A stretch of 64,000 bases of DNA, from contig NZ_CAKAKL010000001.1 in the NCBI RefSeq assembly GCF_916619195.1, positions 620,001 through 684,000 of the forward strand, read 5' to 3'. The position numbers and the translations under genes are program-made. This document shows positions 28,654-38,420 of the stretch, piece after piece (the stretch's first letter is position 1; each line of letters begins with the position of its first letter). The DNA comes from Inquilinus sp. Marseille-Q2685. Its GTDB lineage: Bacteria; Pseudomonadota; Alphaproteobacteria; DSM-16000; Inquilinaceae. Under the pieces are notes generated by a model. It saw only the letters and a program-made list of their open reading frames with translations. It was not told where the DNA came from and did not search any database.

Positions 28654-29442
28654 ATGACACTCGCATCCCCCGATCCGGCCCCGCCGCGCATGGCGATTCT
28701 CGCCGCCGACACCGCCGAGGCCCTGGCGGCCCAGGCGCGGCTCGTCGCCCGCTGGGGCCAGCATCCGCCGGAAGCGGCGGATGTGATCGTCGCGCTGGGC
28801 GGCGACGGCTTCCTGCTGGAGACGCTGCATCGCTGCGTCGAGCGGCGCCGGCCGATCTACGGCATGAATTGCGGCTCGGTCGGCTTCCTGCTGAACGATT
28901 TCCAGGAGGAGGATCTGGCCAGCCGGGTGACGGCTGCGCGCACCGTGATCCTGCACCCGCTGCGGATGCGGGCGACCACCGCCGACGGCACGGTGCACGA
29001 GGCGCTCGGCATCAACGACGTTTCGGTGCTGCGCCAGACCCGGCAGGCGGCGAAGCTGCAGATCACCGTCGACGGCGTGGTGCGGATGCCGGAGCTGATC
29101 TGCGACGGCGCCATCGTCTCGACGCCGGCCGGCAGCACCGCCTACAACCTGTCGGCGCATGGCCCGATCATCCCGCTCGGTGCCGGCATCCTGGCGCTGA
29201 CCCCGATCAGCGCGTTCCGGCCGCGGCGCTGGCGCGGCGCCCTGCTGCCCCACCGGGCGAAGATCGTCCTCGACATCCTGGAGATGGCGAAGCGCCCGGT
29301 CAGCGCCGTCGCCGATTCGACCGAGGTGCGCGACGTGGCGCGGGTCGAGATCGCCGAGGATCGGTCGGTGTCGCTGCACCTGCTGTTCGACCCCGGCAAG
29401 ACGCTGGAGGAGCGGATTCTGAAGGAGCAGTTCGAGCCGTAG
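28654..29442 (+). CDS. nadK: NAD kinase
   Basis: A 262-aa enzyme phosphorylating NAD to NADP in the cytoplasm. The catalytic GGDG is at residues 49-52 ([10 protein letters not shown]), with [10 protein letters not shown] and the second signature [17 protein letters not shown]. Length is typical of the short alphaproteobacterial enzymes. The start at 28654 puts the GGDG at the usual distance. Downstream sequence becomes A+T-richer. Confidence 0.93.
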   Translation: MTLASPDPAPPRMAILAADTAEALAAQARLVARWGQHPPEAADVIVALGGDGFLLETLHRCVERRRPIYGMNCGSVGFLLNDFQEEDLASRVTAARTVILHPLRMRATTADGTVHEALGINDVSVLRQTRQAAKLQITVDGVVRMPELICDGAIVSTPAGSTAYNLSAHGPIIPLGAGILALTPISAFRPRRWRGALLPHRAKIVLDILEMAKRPVSAVADSTEVRDVARVEIAEDRSVSLHLLFDPGKTLEERILKEQFEP

Positions 29443-29614
29443 CTCTACGCGGCGGCTTCTCCACGATCATCTGAACCTGGCTCGCTCGATTGCCGATCCG
29501 TCGAGCAGCAGCCTTGCTGCTCGACGGACCCCGCCCACGATGGAGATAATGTGCAGGACATTTTGAACTGCCCGGCTCGCTGCCGGCCGAATTTCCGAAC
29601 TGGTTTGGCCCGCT

Positions 29615-30433
29615 TCAGGCCGGCTTCCTGGCCACCCAGACATCCTGGAACAGCCCTGCCACATCGGGCGATTCTATGTGCTCCAAGATCTCCCAGTTCT
29701 CGAGAAGGCGACGCACGAAGGCCGGCGGATGGAATGCAGCGTATCCCCGCTTCCCCTCCATCACCTGGTCGCGCACGACGATTTTCCCCTGCTCATAGAG
29801 TTGCAGCTCGGCCGGAGACAACTTGGACTTGTACCAATCACCCTGAAAAGTCGAAATCAGGATTCCGCCGGGAGCCAAACAGCGCTGCAGATCGCGGATA
29901 TAGGCGTGATGCAGTGCATCGGACAGATGCGTAAAGACGGAAAGATTGTAGATTGCATCGATCTCGCCATCAGGCAACGGAAGCGGCGGCCGGAGATCGT
30001 TCCGATGGAGTTCGATGCCGTTGAACTCGGGCTGATTCTTCGCCCAAGCGATCGTATCCGGATTGTAATCCAGCCCGACAAGTCGGACACCGGGGAGCAG
30101 GCTGCTCATATGGCGCAGAATCCGCATCGGGCCACAACCCCACTCGGCAACGGAGCGCACACCGGGCTGATGTCGCTTTATGAGCCCTGCTAGATACTTG
30201 GCGTGTTCAAAGCCGATATTCCTATAGGATTCCGGCGTCCACCGACGATAGGCATCGTAGGCCAGATCAGACGGTGGCAACACGAAATGCGGATTCTGTT
30301 TCTCGAATTCTATTATTTGCTTCTTGATCGATCGATTATGCAACTTTCCTCGGACGTTATCTGCAAATTCAAATAAACCAACCCGCCTTAGCGTCAGCCC
30401 AACCACCGCTTTAACTTTGGCCTTTGTCGTCAT
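29615..30433 (-). CDS. class I SAM-dependent methyltransferase
   Basis: A 272-aa methyltransferase. Motif I is VAEWGCGPMRILR (about residues 93-105), motif II has VGLDYNP and the motif IV region is DAIYNLSVFTHL. SAM-binding fold residues are intact. GGGGGAGAGAT precedes the ATG. Codons are A- and T-richer than neighbouring genes and the gene sits alone in a lower-G+C patch, which suggests recent acquisition. The substrate is unknown; similar proteins occur in surface-sugar or secondary-metabolite loci. Confidence 0.82.
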   Translation of the reverse strand: MTTKAKVKAVVGLTLRRVGLFEFADNVRGKLHNRSIKKQIIEFEKQNPHFVLPPSDLAYDAYRRWTPESYRNIGFEHAKYLAGLIKRHQPGVRSVAEWGCGPMRILRHMSSLLPGVRLVGLDYNPDTIAWAKNQPEFNGIELHRNDLRPPLPLPDGEIDAIYNLSVFTHLSDALHHAYIRDLQRCLAPGGILISTFQGDWYKSKLSPAELQLYEQGKIVVRDQVMEGKRGYAAFHPPAFVRRLLENWEILEHIESPDVAGLFQDVWVARKPA

Positions 30434-31040
30434 ATCTCTCCCCCAACAAGAATGATCCTACGAAATCATGTCAAGCTTGATCGATATTGACCCACAACCA
30501 TGATCACTCTGACGCCGGGCCATTAAGTCCGGAGATGCGATCCACGGTTGCTCTACTTTGCCTCACCGCAATGACGGCAAGCCCACGAGTCCGAATCGGT
30601 GAATATTGAAACCACGCCCATACGCGGAGATAATGCAGAATTTCATCTAACACGGGAAAGCTTAGAAATAAAGCAAATCCGGCGAGGAGGCTCGACGCTT
30701 TTGTTTTCCCTGCTAGGCAACGATTCCAGTTACGGCATTGAGGCGACCCTGCTGCTTTTCTGTCATTGCCCAGCTCGACCGGGGCGATCCGGCGGCCATG
30801 AGAGCGGTTCGGGCCACCCTGGACGCCACGATCGAGTCTTGGCATGACAAGAAGCTTTCCATCAATCAGCGTTCAGCATAACTCTGTGTCGCCTGTCACA
30901 TGAGTTCGCCGCCCTGGTCGTGCTTCAACTCTAGCCTCCGTTCATCGAATCGCTGCGTTTTTGCCATAAAGTTCCAGTCGAATTATTGGGTGGCGGCTTG
31001 CGGCACAGCACGACGGCGCCAAGAGGAGCGGAATTCCATC
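30434..31040. other. 607-bp gene-poor, lower-G+C region
   Basis: No convincing gene is seen. Two overlapping open frames on opposite strands have no recognisable domains, and part of each is encoded by a degenerate copy of the dispersed palindromic repeat at 30761-30849. The SPFH gene ribosome-binding site is at the right end. The region probably contains vestigial sequence. Confidence 0.5.
30761..30849. repeat. degenerate dispersed palindromic repeat
   Basis: Starts TGTCATTGCC and ends GGCATGACA, with CTGGACGCC inside. It has the same size and end sequences as the element at 55394-55483 but is diverged. Probably an old copy of the same family. Confidence 0.5.
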
Positions 31041-32060
31041 ATGTCGGTCTCGCCCTTTGCGATCATCGTCCTGGCCATCCTGGTCCTGGCGGTCCTGGTC
31101 ATCTTCATGGGCGTCAAGTCGGTGCCCCAGGGCCGCGAATGGACGGTGGAGCGGTTCGGCCGCTACACCCGCACCCTGCGCCCCGGCCTGAACCTGATCG
31201 TTCCGTTCGTCGACCAGATCGGCGCCAAGCTGTCGATGATGGAGACGGTGCTGGAGGTGCCGCAGCAGGAGGTCATCACCAAGGACAACGCCATGGTGAC
31301 GGTCGACGGCGTGATCTTCTACCAGGTGCTGGATGCGGCCAAGGCGGCCTATGAGGTCGGCAATCTCGAGACCGCGATCATCAACCTGACCATGACCAAC
31401 ATCCGGACGGTCATGGGCTCGATGGACCTGGACGAGCTGCTGTCCAACCGGGACCAGATCAACGCGCGGCTGATGAAGGTGGTGGACGACGCGACCGAGC
31501 CTTGGGGCGTCAAGGTCACCCGCATCGAGATCCGCGACATCACCCCGCCGCGCGACCTGGTCGACAGCATGGCCCGGCAGATGAAGGCCGAGCGCGACCG
31601 CCGCGCCACCATCCTCGAGGCCGAAGGCACCCGGCAGGCGCAGATCCTGCGCGCCGAGGGCCTGAAGCAGGCCGCGATCCTGGAGGCCGAGGGCCGCCGC
31701 GAGGCGGCGTTCCGCGACGCCGAGGCGCGCGAGCGTTCCGCCGAGGCGGAGGCCAAGGCCACCGCCGCGGTCAGCGACGCCATCGCCTCCGGCAGCGTGC
31801 AGGCGATCAACTATTTCGTCGCCACGAAGTATGTCGACGCGCTGAAGTCGATCGCCGCCGCACCGAACCAGAAGGTGCTGTTCATGCCGGTCGAGGCGTC
31901 GAGCGTGATCGGCGCCATCGGCGGCATCGCCGAGATCGCGCGCGAGGCCTTCGGCCGTGACGGGGCGCCCCCGCCCGCCCCCCCTCCCCGCCGGCCGACG
32001 CCGCCCGCCGATCCGGCCGCGCCAGTGCCCGAGGGCGGGCCGTGGGGGCCGAAGGCATGA
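31041..32060 (+). CDS. SPFH/band-7 (stomatin-like, QmcA-type) membrane protein
   Basis: A 339-aa protein with one N-terminal membrane helix (about residues 5-28), an SPFH domain (about 30-190, [24 protein letters not shown]) and a long heptad coiled coil rich in Ala/Glu/Arg (about 190-260). A Pro-rich tail ends the protein. It forms large membrane-associated assemblies that influence membrane-protein quality control or microdomains. AGGAG lies 12 bases before the ATG. Its stop overlaps the NfeD-like gene (ATGA), a classic pairing. Confidence 0.9.
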   Translation: MSVSPFAIIVLAILVLAVLVIFMGVKSVPQGREWTVERFGRYTRTLRPGLNLIVPFVDQIGAKLSMMETVLEVPQQEVITKDNAMVTVDGVIFYQVLDAAKAAYEVGNLETAIINLTMTNIRTVMGSMDLDELLSNRDQINARLMKVVDDATEPWGVKVTRIEIRDITPPRDLVDSMARQMKAERDRRATILEAEGTRQAQILRAEGLKQAAILEAEGRREAAFRDAEARERSAEAEAKATAAVSDAIASGSVQAINYFVATKYVDALKSIAAAPNQKVLFMPVEASSVIGAIGGIAEIAREAFGRDGAPPPAPPPRRPTPPADPAAPVPEGGPWGPKA

Positions 32061-32500
32061 TCGTCCAGGGCCCGGAATTCTGGTGGTGGTGGATCGCCGG
32101 CGTGGTGCTGCTGATCCTCGAGGTGATGGTGCCCGCCACCTTCTTCCTCTGGCTCGCCATCTCCGCCGGCGTCGTCGGCCTGCTGTCCTGGCTGCTCCCG
32201 ATCGGCTGGGAGTTCCAGGTGCTGATCTTCGCCATGCTGTCGGTGATCAGCGTCGTGGCCTGGCGCGCCTGGCTGAAGCCGCACACCGAGGCCAGCGACC
32301 AGCCGACGCTGAACCGCCGCGGCGAGCAGTATGTCGGCCGCATCGTGACCTTGACCGAACCGATCGCCAACGGCGTCGGCCGCATCCGGATCGCGGACGC
32401 GACCTGGGGCGTGGAGGGCCCGGACCTGCCCGCCGGCACCCGCATCCGCATCGCCGCGGTGGTCGGCACGCGGTTCCGGGTCGAGCAGGATTTCGGATAG
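32057..32500 (+). CDS. NfeD-family membrane protein
   Basis: A 147-aa protein with two to three membrane segments (about residues 8-65, starting [20 protein letters not shown]) and a C-terminal OB-fold (about 85-147, [28 protein letters not shown]). NfeD proteins work with SPFH proteins. I selected the ATG at 32057, which overlaps the stop of the SPFH gene; a GTG five codons upstream is possible. Confidence 0.88.
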   Translation: MIVQGPEFWWWWIAGVVLLILEVMVPATFFLWLAISAGVVGLLSWLLPIGWEFQVLIFAMLSVISVVAWRAWLKPHTEASDQPTLNRRGEQYVGRIVTLTEPIANGVGRIRIADATWGVEGPDLPAGTRIRIAAVVGTRFRVEQDFG

Positions 32501-32676
32501 CCGGCTGCCTCCTCCATCCGGCGCAGGATCGGTGCCGAGGGCTGCTCCAACGACGGACCGGTCGGCCGACTGAGGGTCTGGCATTCGCGGAGGGATCTGC
32601 GAGACTGCCGGATGGGAGTCCCGTCCCATAGGCGGACAGCTGGGACCGGGCCCGCGGGATGGACAGAGGGTCGACC

Positions 32677-34095
32677 ATGCCTCGGAACCAGGACGATTCC
32701 ACCTCGCCACTTGCTCGGCTGGAGCGCGACCTGCAGGAACACGCCATCCGCCAGGTCCGGCTCGGCTGGGGGGACCAGCACGGCATCGTCCGCAGCAAGA
32801 CCTTGACGACCGGGGAGTTCCTCGCCTGCGTCGAGACCGGCAAGGACTTCCCGAGCCTCACCATCTTCGACACGACCAACCACCCGATCCTCTACCCGTT
32901 CACCGCCGGCAATCACCTGGACCTGCCGGGAATATCGGGGCTGCCGGACGTGGTACTGATGCCGGACCCGTCGACCTGCCGCAGGCTGCCCTGGCTGGAC
33001 GGCACCGCCTGGGTGCTCGGCGACATGCATCTGCAGGACGGCGAGCCTGACCCGCTGTGCACCCGCCAGTTCCTCAAGCGCCAGATCGCGCGGCTGAACC
33101 AGGCCGGCTTCGAGCCGATCATCGGCCTGGAGGTCGAGTTCCACGTCTTCAGGCTGGCCGACGCCCGCCTCGGCCCGGAGGAGTCCGGCAATCCCCCCGC
33201 TCCTCCCGCGGTCGCGAATCTCGCGCATGGCTACCAGTACATGTCCGAGAACCGCACCGACGAGCTTGAGGACGTGCTGGCGGCGATCCGCTCCGCGATG
33301 CTCGACATGGGGCTGCCGCTCGCCGGCCTCGACGCGGAATGGGGCCCCGGGCAGTGCGAGATCACCTTCCAGCCGATGCCGGCGCTCGCCGCCGCGGATG
33401 CCATGCTGCTGCTGCGGGGCGCGATCAAGCAGCTGTGCCGTCGCCGCGGCTGCCACGCCACCTTCATGACCCTTCCGAAGATCCCGAACGCGCTGGCGAG
33501 CGGCTGGCACCTGCACCAGTCGCTCCAGGATCTCCAGACCGGCTCCAACGCTTTCGCCGGCGACGGCAGCGGTCCGGGCCCGCTGTCCGGCGTCGGCATG
33601 CGCTATCTCGCCGGGCTGCTGGCGCATGCCGCGGGGACTGCGCTCATGACCACGCCGACGATCAACGGATACAAGCGCTACCGGCCGGACAGCCTGGCGC
33701 CGTGCCACGCCAATTGGGGGCATGAGAACCGTGGCACCATGCTGCGCATCGTCGGCGCGCGACAGAGCGGCCAGATCCACATCGAGAACCGCGTCGGGGA
33801 GCCCTGCGCCAATCCCTATCTCTACATCGCCTCGCAGCTCGTCGCCGGGCTCGACGGCATCGAACGCGGGCTCGATGCCGGACCGCCGGCGAGCGCGGGC
33901 TACGAGGGCGGGCAGCCGCGCCTGCCGCGCAGCCTGATGGAGGCGATCGACGCGTTCCGGCAGGACGACATCCTGCAGGCCGCGCTGGGCCGGCATCTCG
34001 GCACCTATCTCGCCGCCTTGAAGGAGTTCGAGGTCGGCCGCTTCCTGGCGAGCGTCACCGACTGGGAGCACCAGGAGTATTTCGAGACCTACTGA
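32677..34095 (+). CDS. glutamine synthetase family ligase (PuuA/GlnT-like)
   Basis: A 472-aa ATP-dependent amide-forming enzyme. The N-terminal beta-grasp region contains RLGWGDQHGIVRSK, and the catalytic domain has LEVEFHVF and GPGQCEITFQP metal ligands, HLHQSL, NGYKRYRP and HIENRVGEPCANPYLYIAS. The sequence lacks the adenylylation-loop pattern of housekeeping GlnA, pointing to a gamma-glutamyl ligase for an amine or amino acid. ATG at 32677 follows GAGGG; ATG at 32659 is alternative. Its 3' end overlaps the convergent exporter by 7 bp. The amine substrate is unknown. Confidence 0.85.
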   Translation: MPRNQDDSTSPLARLERDLQEHAIRQVRLGWGDQHGIVRSKTLTTGEFLACVETGKDFPSLTIFDTTNHPILYPFTAGNHLDLPGISGLPDVVLMPDPSTCRRLPWLDGTAWVLGDMHLQDGEPDPLCTRQFLKRQIARLNQAGFEPIIGLEVEFHVFRLADARLGPEESGNPPAPPAVANLAHGYQYMSENRTDELEDVLAAIRSAMLDMGLPLAGLDAEWGPGQCEITFQPMPALAAADAMLLLRGAIKQLCRRRGCHATFMTLPKIPNALASGWHLHQSLQDLQTGSNAFAGDGSGPGPLSGVGMRYLAGLLAHAAGTALMTTPTINGYKRYRPDSLAPCHANWGHENRGTMLRIVGARQSGQIHIENRVGEPCANPYLYIASQLVAGLDGIERGLDAGPPASAGYEGGQPRLPRSLMEAIDAFRQDDILQAALGRHLGTYLAALKEFEVGRFLASVTDWEHQEYFETY

Positions 34096-35312
34096 ACTCC
34101 GGGCCGCTCGGCCTGGACGCGGCCGGGGCGCCCGAGGCCCGGACGGACCAGCAGGCGCCAGAGAGCCAGGGCCGCGCAGGCGAACAAGGCCATGGTCAGC
34201 GCCATGCTGCCGGCCCCGAGACTGCTGAAGAGCAGCGAGACGAGGGCGCTGGCCGTCGTCCCGGCGATGATCTCGAAACATCCCAGGACGCCGGAGGCGG
34301 CCCCGGCCCGGTCGCCCATGGGCTCCAGCGCCGCCTCCGTCAGGCTCGGCATCACCAGGCCGCGGCAGAACAGGGCCAGCACCATGCCGGGCATCATCGT
34401 CGCGACGCCAGCCAACCCGGCGGACCACAGCGCCACCAGGAGCACGGCATTGGCGGCGGACAGGCCCAGCCCCCAATCGACGATCGCGCCGGCGCGGACC
34501 CGGCGCCGGCTCAGCGGCCGGTTGACCCAGGCCCCGGTCATGCCGCCGAGCGCGGCGCAGGCGAACAGCAGGCTGAACGTGCCTGCGTCGACATGGAAGC
34601 CTGTCATCAGGACCAGCGACGAGCCGGCCACGAAGGTGAACATGGCCCCGAAGCTGAGGGCGTCGACCAGCACGCGTGCGACGAAGGCGCGGTTTGCGAG
34701 AACCGGGGCGTACCGGCCGGCGATGCTCACGCTTTTCGTCGCCCGGGCGGCGGATTCGCCGAAGGCAGCCAGAACCAGCACGCCCAGCGCCGATCCGATG
34801 ATCGCCAGCGCCCCGAAGATCCCGCGCCAGCCGAAGGACGCCAGAATCCAGCTGCCGATGGCCGGGGCGACCACGGGCGCCACGCCGAAGACCATGTTCA
34901 CTATGGCGAATCTCGCCCGGGCCTGGGGGCCGTCGAAGAGGTCCCGGACGATGGCGAAGACGATCGTCACCGTGGCGGCGGCTCCGAGCCCACCCAGCAG
35001 GCGCCACAGGATCATCGCGGCGACGGATTGCGTCAGCGCGCAGGCCAGCGACGACAGCACCGACAGCGCCAGGCCGGCGAGCAGGCTGGGCCGACGGCCG
35101 AACCTGTCGGACAGCGGCCCGAAGATCAGCTGCCCGACGGCGAGACCGGCCATGAAGGCCGCGATGGTGAAACCGATCTGCGCGGACGATGCCGCCAGCT
35201 GCTGCCCGATCGCCGGAACGGCCGGCAGGACAGTGTCGATCGCCCAGGACGGCAGCGCCGCAAGCCCGCCCAGCAGCACGGTGAAGATCGGCGAATCGGG
35301 TCTGAGTCGCAT
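34089..35312 (-). CDS. MFS efflux transporter (Bcr/CflA family)
   Basis: A 407-aa, 12-segment major-facilitator protein. Family features are DTVLPAVPAIGQQL near helix 1, the A-loop GPLSDRFGRRPSLL between helices 2 and 3, and APVVAPAIGSWI in helix 5. ATG at 35312; a GTG nine codons upstream (35339) is also possible. It probably exports small drugs or metabolites. It is convergent with the glutamine-synthetase-family gene. Confidence 0.85.
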   Translation of the reverse strand: MRLRPDSPIFTVLLGGLAALPSWAIDTVLPAVPAIGQQLAASSAQIGFTIAAFMAGLAVGQLIFGPLSDRFGRRPSLLAGLALSVLSSLACALTQSVAAMILWRLLGGLGAAATVTIVFAIVRDLFDGPQARARFAIVNMVFGVAPVVAPAIGSWILASFGWRGIFGALAIIGSALGVLVLAAFGESAARATKSVSIAGRYAPVLANRAFVARVLVDALSFGAMFTFVAGSSLVLMTGFHVDAGTFSLLFACAALGGMTGAWVNRPLSRRRVRAGAIVDWGLGLSAANAVLLVALWSAGLAGVATMMPGMVLALFCRGLVMPSLTEAALEPMGDRAGAASGVLGCFEIIAGTTASALVSLLFSSLGAGSMALTMALFACAALALWRLLVRPGLGRPGRVQAERPGVQ

Positions 35313-35410
35313 CGCTCGGGCGGACCGACGGAGGTGCACCGGACCGACGAGAGTTGCCCGAACGCCCGGGCGGCATCAATGCCGATCTCGGCCCGCCCGT
35401 CCGGCGGCCC

Positions 35411-36355
35411 TCATACCCCCCTCAGCGCCTCGTCGATCGCGGCGATCTGCGGCAGGCCGCCGGGGATCAGGTGGATCAGGGCATTGAAGGCGTGGATCAT
35501 GCCCGGCGCCATGACATAGGTCACCGGCACCTTCGCCTCCTTCAGCATCCGGGCGTAGACCCGCGCCTCGTCGCGCAGCGGGTCGCATTCCGCCGCCAGC
35601 ACGAAGGTCTTCGGCAGCCGGGGCGGCACCGGGTGCAGGATCGGCGAGGCCAGCGGATGGTCCGGCGCCTCGTCCGGCCCGAGATAGCATTGCCGGAACC
35701 ACTCCAGGTCGGTGCGGTCGAGGCCGTAGCCTTCACCGTAGTCCAGCACCGAATGCTGGCTCAGGGTCAGGTCGAGCCAGGGGCACAGCAGATAGGTCAG
35801 GGCGATGCGCGGTCCGTTCTCGGTCGCCGCCAGCCGGCTGATCGCGGCAGCAAGGCCGGCGCCGGCGCTGGTGCCGCCGACCATCAGCCGGCGCGGGTCG
35901 CCGCCGAAGCCCGCGGCGTGATGCGCGGTCCAGAGCAGTGCGTCATAGGCGTCGTCGATCGCCGCCGGGAACGGGTGGTCGGGGCCGAGGCGGTAGCTGG
36001 CCGAGATCACCAGGGCCGGGGTGTTGGCGGCGATCCGCCGGGCCTCGTCCTCGCTCTCCTCGATGCCGCCGAGGACATAGCCGCCGCCGTGGAAATAGAG
36101 CGCGACCGGCAGCGGGCGCCCCCCCGTCCCCTTCGGCCGCAGGATGCGCAGCCGGCGGGGGCCGGCACGGCCCTCGATCTCATAGTCCTCGACGAGGTCC
36201 ATCTCCGGCAGCGTCGGCATCCGCGACAGCTTCAGCTCGCTGAACACCGCCTTGGCCCTGTCCGCCCCGATATCGGCCCAGGACTGGATGCTCGTCTTCT
36301 CCCGCCACCGCTCCACCGCCTCCAGATACGCCTCGCAATCGGGGTGCAGGATCAT
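35411..36355 (-). CDS. alpha/beta hydrolase of hormone-sensitive-lipase type
   Basis: A 314-aa esterase. Oxyanion-hole HGGG (about residue 90, YFHGGGYVLG) and nucleophile elbow GTSAG (about residue 165) define the HSL/group IV family; the acid is probably in LRDEARVY and the His in GMIHAF. ATG at 36355 follows an in-frame TTG one codon earlier. It hydrolyses short acyl esters; substrate unknown. Upstream are two large palindromes. Confidence 0.88.
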   Translation of the reverse strand: MILHPDCEAYLEAVERWREKTSIQSWADIGADRAKAVFSELKLSRMPTLPEMDLVEDYEIEGRAGPRRLRILRPKGTGGRPLPVALYFHGGGYVLGGIEESEDEARRIAANTPALVISASYRLGPDHPFPAAIDDAYDALLWTAHHAAGFGGDPRRLMVGGTSAGAGLAAAISRLAATENGPRIALTYLLCPWLDLTLSQHSVLDYGEGYGLDRTDLEWFRQCYLGPDEAPDHPLASPILHPVPPRLPKTFVLAAECDPLRDEARVYARMLKEAKVPVTYVMAPGMIHAFNALIHLIPGGLPQIAAIDEALRGV

Positions 36356-36385
36356 CAAGAACTCCGGATCGACGGAACGGCCCCT

Positions 36386-36447
36386 AGAGCCGGATGATTT
36401 GAGATGGAATCGCCATGCGATTCCATCTCAAATCTGAATCCGGCTCT
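36386..36447. repeat. 62-bp palindromic element A
   Basis: Outer arms AGAGCCGGA/TCCGGCTCT enclose a perfect 18-bp inner stem (36396-36413 with 36417-36434) around CAT. As RNA it would form a long hairpin. It resembles short intergenic palindromes common in alphaproteobacteria. Confidence 0.75.
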
Positions 36448-36460
36448 ACACCTCAGAGTC

Positions 36461-36521
36461 AGAGCGCGATTCACGTTTCAGACCGAAGCGAAGGCGCTTC
36501 GGTCTGAAACGATCGCGCTCT
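36461..36521. repeat. 61-bp palindromic element B
   Basis: Outer arms AGAGCGCGAT/ATCGCGCTCT enclose a perfect 16-bp inner stem (36475-36490 with 36495-36510) with loop AAGG. It begins 13 bp after element A and has the same architecture with different sequence. Confidence 0.75.
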
Positions 36522-36568
36522 GGGTGCCCGGCCGAAACGCTCGGCGAGCGACCATCGTTCCGATGACG

Positions 36569-37687
36569 TCATCGAGTTGTCATCGTTCCAATGACGGGCG
36601 CCCACAGCACGTCATCGATATGGTCCGCCCCGGTCGCGAGCATCACCAGGCGATCGAAGCCTAGCGCGATCCCGCTGCAGTCGGGAAGGCCGCCGCCGCG
36701 GTCCGGGTCCAGCGCCGCCAGGAAGTCCTCGTCGATGGGGTAGCGCACGCCGTAGAGCTGCTGCTTCAGGTCCATGTCGGCCTCGAACCGCGCCTGCTGC
36801 GCGGCGGCATCGGTCAGCTCGCCGAAGGCGTTCGCCAGCTCCAGTCCGGCGACATAGAGCTCGAATCGCTCGGCGGTGCGCGGGTCGGCCGGGTTGGGCC
36901 GCGACAGCGCCGCCATCGACACCGGATACTCGGTCAGCACGCAGGGGCTGCCGAGGCCGAGCCGGGGCTCGATCCGCTCCAGGAACACGCGGAAGAACAG
37001 GTCGTCCCAGCGATCGCCCTCGCGCGCCGGGATGCCGATGGCCGTGGTGGCCGCGTTCAGCAGGGTCAGGTCCGGGTTCAACGGGTCCGGCGCCGTCGCC
37101 AGCAGGTCGATCCCGGTGAACTCCAGAAACGCCTCCTGCACCGTCAGCACCCGCCATTCGGCGAAGGGGTCGCACTCCTGCCCGCGCCAGCTCAGCCGGT
37201 CGCGGCCCGCGGCCCGCGCCGCCGCCTGGAACAGGGCGCGGCAGTCGTCGATCAGCGTCCTATAACCCTCCCCCGCCCGGTACCATTCGATCATCGAGAA
37301 TTCCGGATGGTGGGTGGCGCTGCGCTCGGCGTTGCGGAACACGTGGCTCAGTTGGAAGATCCGCTCCAGCCCGGCCGCGAGCAGCTTCTTCATCGCGAAT
37401 TCGGGGCTGGTGTGCAGGTACAGCCGCTGGGCGTCGTCCGGATGCGGCCCGCGCAGCTCGGTCGCGAACGCGACCAGATGCGGCTCCAGCCCGGGCGAGA
37501 CCTGCAGCGCCGGGGTGTCGACCTCGAGGAAGCCGCGCTCGGCGAAGACCTGCCGGACCGCGGCCGTGATCCGCGCCCGCGCCTCCAGATAGGGCCGCTT
37601 GCGGGCATAGACGCCGCTCTGCCACCAGCGGCCGCGCAAGCCCCGAATGCCCGGTTCCGTCGTCATGGTCCTGTCCGATCCAGTCAT
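36569..37687 (-). CDS. epmA: EF-P beta-lysine ligase-type enzyme (lysyl-tRNA synthetase paralogue)
   Basis: A 372-aa class II aminoacyl-tRNA-synthetase-like protein without an anticodon-binding domain. Motif 2 is FRNAERSATHHPEFSMIEWYRAGEGY and motif 3 is GIALGFDRLVML. EpmA/GenX/PoxA attaches a lysine-type group to a lysine of EF-P. The divergent neighbour is efp, which supports this assignment. No epmB or epmC is in view. ATG at 37687 and ATG at 37666 are both possible starts. Confidence 0.92.
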   Translation of the reverse strand: MTGSDRTMTTEPGIRGLRGRWWQSGVYARKRPYLEARARITAAVRQVFAERGFLEVDTPALQVSPGLEPHLVAFATELRGPHPDDAQRLYLHTSPEFAMKKLLAAGLERIFQLSHVFRNAERSATHHPEFSMIEWYRAGEGYRTLIDDCRALFQAAARAAGRDRLSWRGQECDPFAEWRVLTVQEAFLEFTGIDLLATAPDPLNPDLTLLNAATTAIGIPAREGDRWDDLFFRVFLERIEPRLGLGSPCVLTEYPVSMAALSRPNPADPRTAERFELYVAGLELANAFGELTDAAAQQARFEADMDLKQQLYGVRYPIDEDFLAALDPDRGGGLPDCSGIALGFDRLVMLATGADHIDDVLWAPVIGTMTTR

Positions 37688-37734
37688 GCCGCTTCGATAG
37701 CAGGTCGTGCCGGCCGGCGCAGCCGACTCGGCAT

Positions 37735-37763
37735 TTGCCCTTGGCGGGACTTGCTGCTAGGGT
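37735..37763 (+). promoter_or_regulatory. predicted promoter of efp
   Basis: TTGCCC (37735-37740) and TAGGGT (37758-37763) are separated by 17 bp, about 80 bp before the efp ATG. This is a typical alphaproteobacterial housekeeping pattern. Confidence 0.4.
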
Positions 37764-37844
37764 CCGCGCCCATCGCGCCACCCTGTCGTGCCGCCCCGGC
37801 GCGCCAGTGGGGCGCGAAACGCATTTATCTGCAGAAGATCCGCC

Positions 37845-38411
37845 ATGAAGGTCAACGCCATCACGATCCGGCCGGGCAATGTCCTCGAATACGAGGGCAA
37901 GCTGATGCTGGTGACCAAGATCGAGATCATTCAGCCGGGCAAGGGCAACGCCGTCATCCAGGTCGAGATGCGCGACGCCCGCACCGGCACCAAGACGCAG
38001 CAGCGGTTCCGCACCCAGGAGACGGTAGAGCGCGCCCGCCTGGACGAGCACGAGATGCAGTTCCTGTACCAGGAAGGCGATCACTTCACCTTCATGGACA
38101 ATGAGAGCTTCGAGCAGACCCAGGTGCCGGTCGACGTGGTCGGCGAGCCGGCGCGCTTCCTGCAGGAAGGCATGGTCTGCACCGTGACCATGTATGAGGG
38201 CTCGGCCCTGTCGGTCGAGCTGCCGCAGACCGTCACCATGCAGATCACCGAGGCCGATCCGGTGGTGAAGGGGCAGACCGCCTCCTCCTCTTACAAGCCG
38301 GCGGTGCTGGAGAACGGCGTGCGCGTGATGGTGCCGCCGCACATCTCCTCGGGCACCCGGATCGTCATCAACACGGCCGACGGCACCTATCTCGAGCGCG
38401 CGAAGGACTGA
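37845..38411 (+). CDS. efp: translation elongation factor P
   Basis: A 188-aa ribosome-binding factor that relieves stalling at polyproline stretches. KOW-like domain I carries the loop IQPGKGNA with the modifiable lysine K33, followed by two OB domains; VMVPPHISSGTRIVINTADGTYLERAKD is the C-terminal signature. The nearby divergent epmA is expected to modify K33. suhB-like follows after 10 bp. Confidence 0.96.
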   Translation: MKVNAITIRPGNVLEYEGKLMLVTKIEIIQPGKGNAVIQVEMRDARTGTKTQQRFRTQETVERARLDEHEMQFLYQEGDHFTFMDNESFEQTQVPVDVVGEPARFLQEGMVCTVTMYEGSALSVELPQTVTMQITEADPVVKGQTASSSYKPAVLENGVRVMVPPHISSGTRIVINTADGTYLERAKD

Positions 38412-38420
38412 TCCTCCCCG

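Noticed and set aside
30504-30847. Overlapping small open frames on both strands
   Set aside because: No domains, no ribosome-binding site, and part of each is encoded by a decayed palindromic repeat.
32612-32629. ATGGGA-N6-TCCCAT inverted repeat before the ligase gene
   Set aside because: Short G+C-rich palindromes are frequent by chance in this sequence, and no promoter could be placed around it.
32677-34095. Housekeeping glutamine synthetase GlnA
   Set aside because: N-terminus and adenylylation-region patterns match the gamma-glutamyl ligase branch, and no glnB is adjacent.
31882-35379. Long minus-strand open frame of 1165 codons
   Set aside because: It is antisense to the SPFH, NfeD and glutamine-synthetase-family genes and overlaps the MFS gene in another frame. 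The protein has no recognisable domain.
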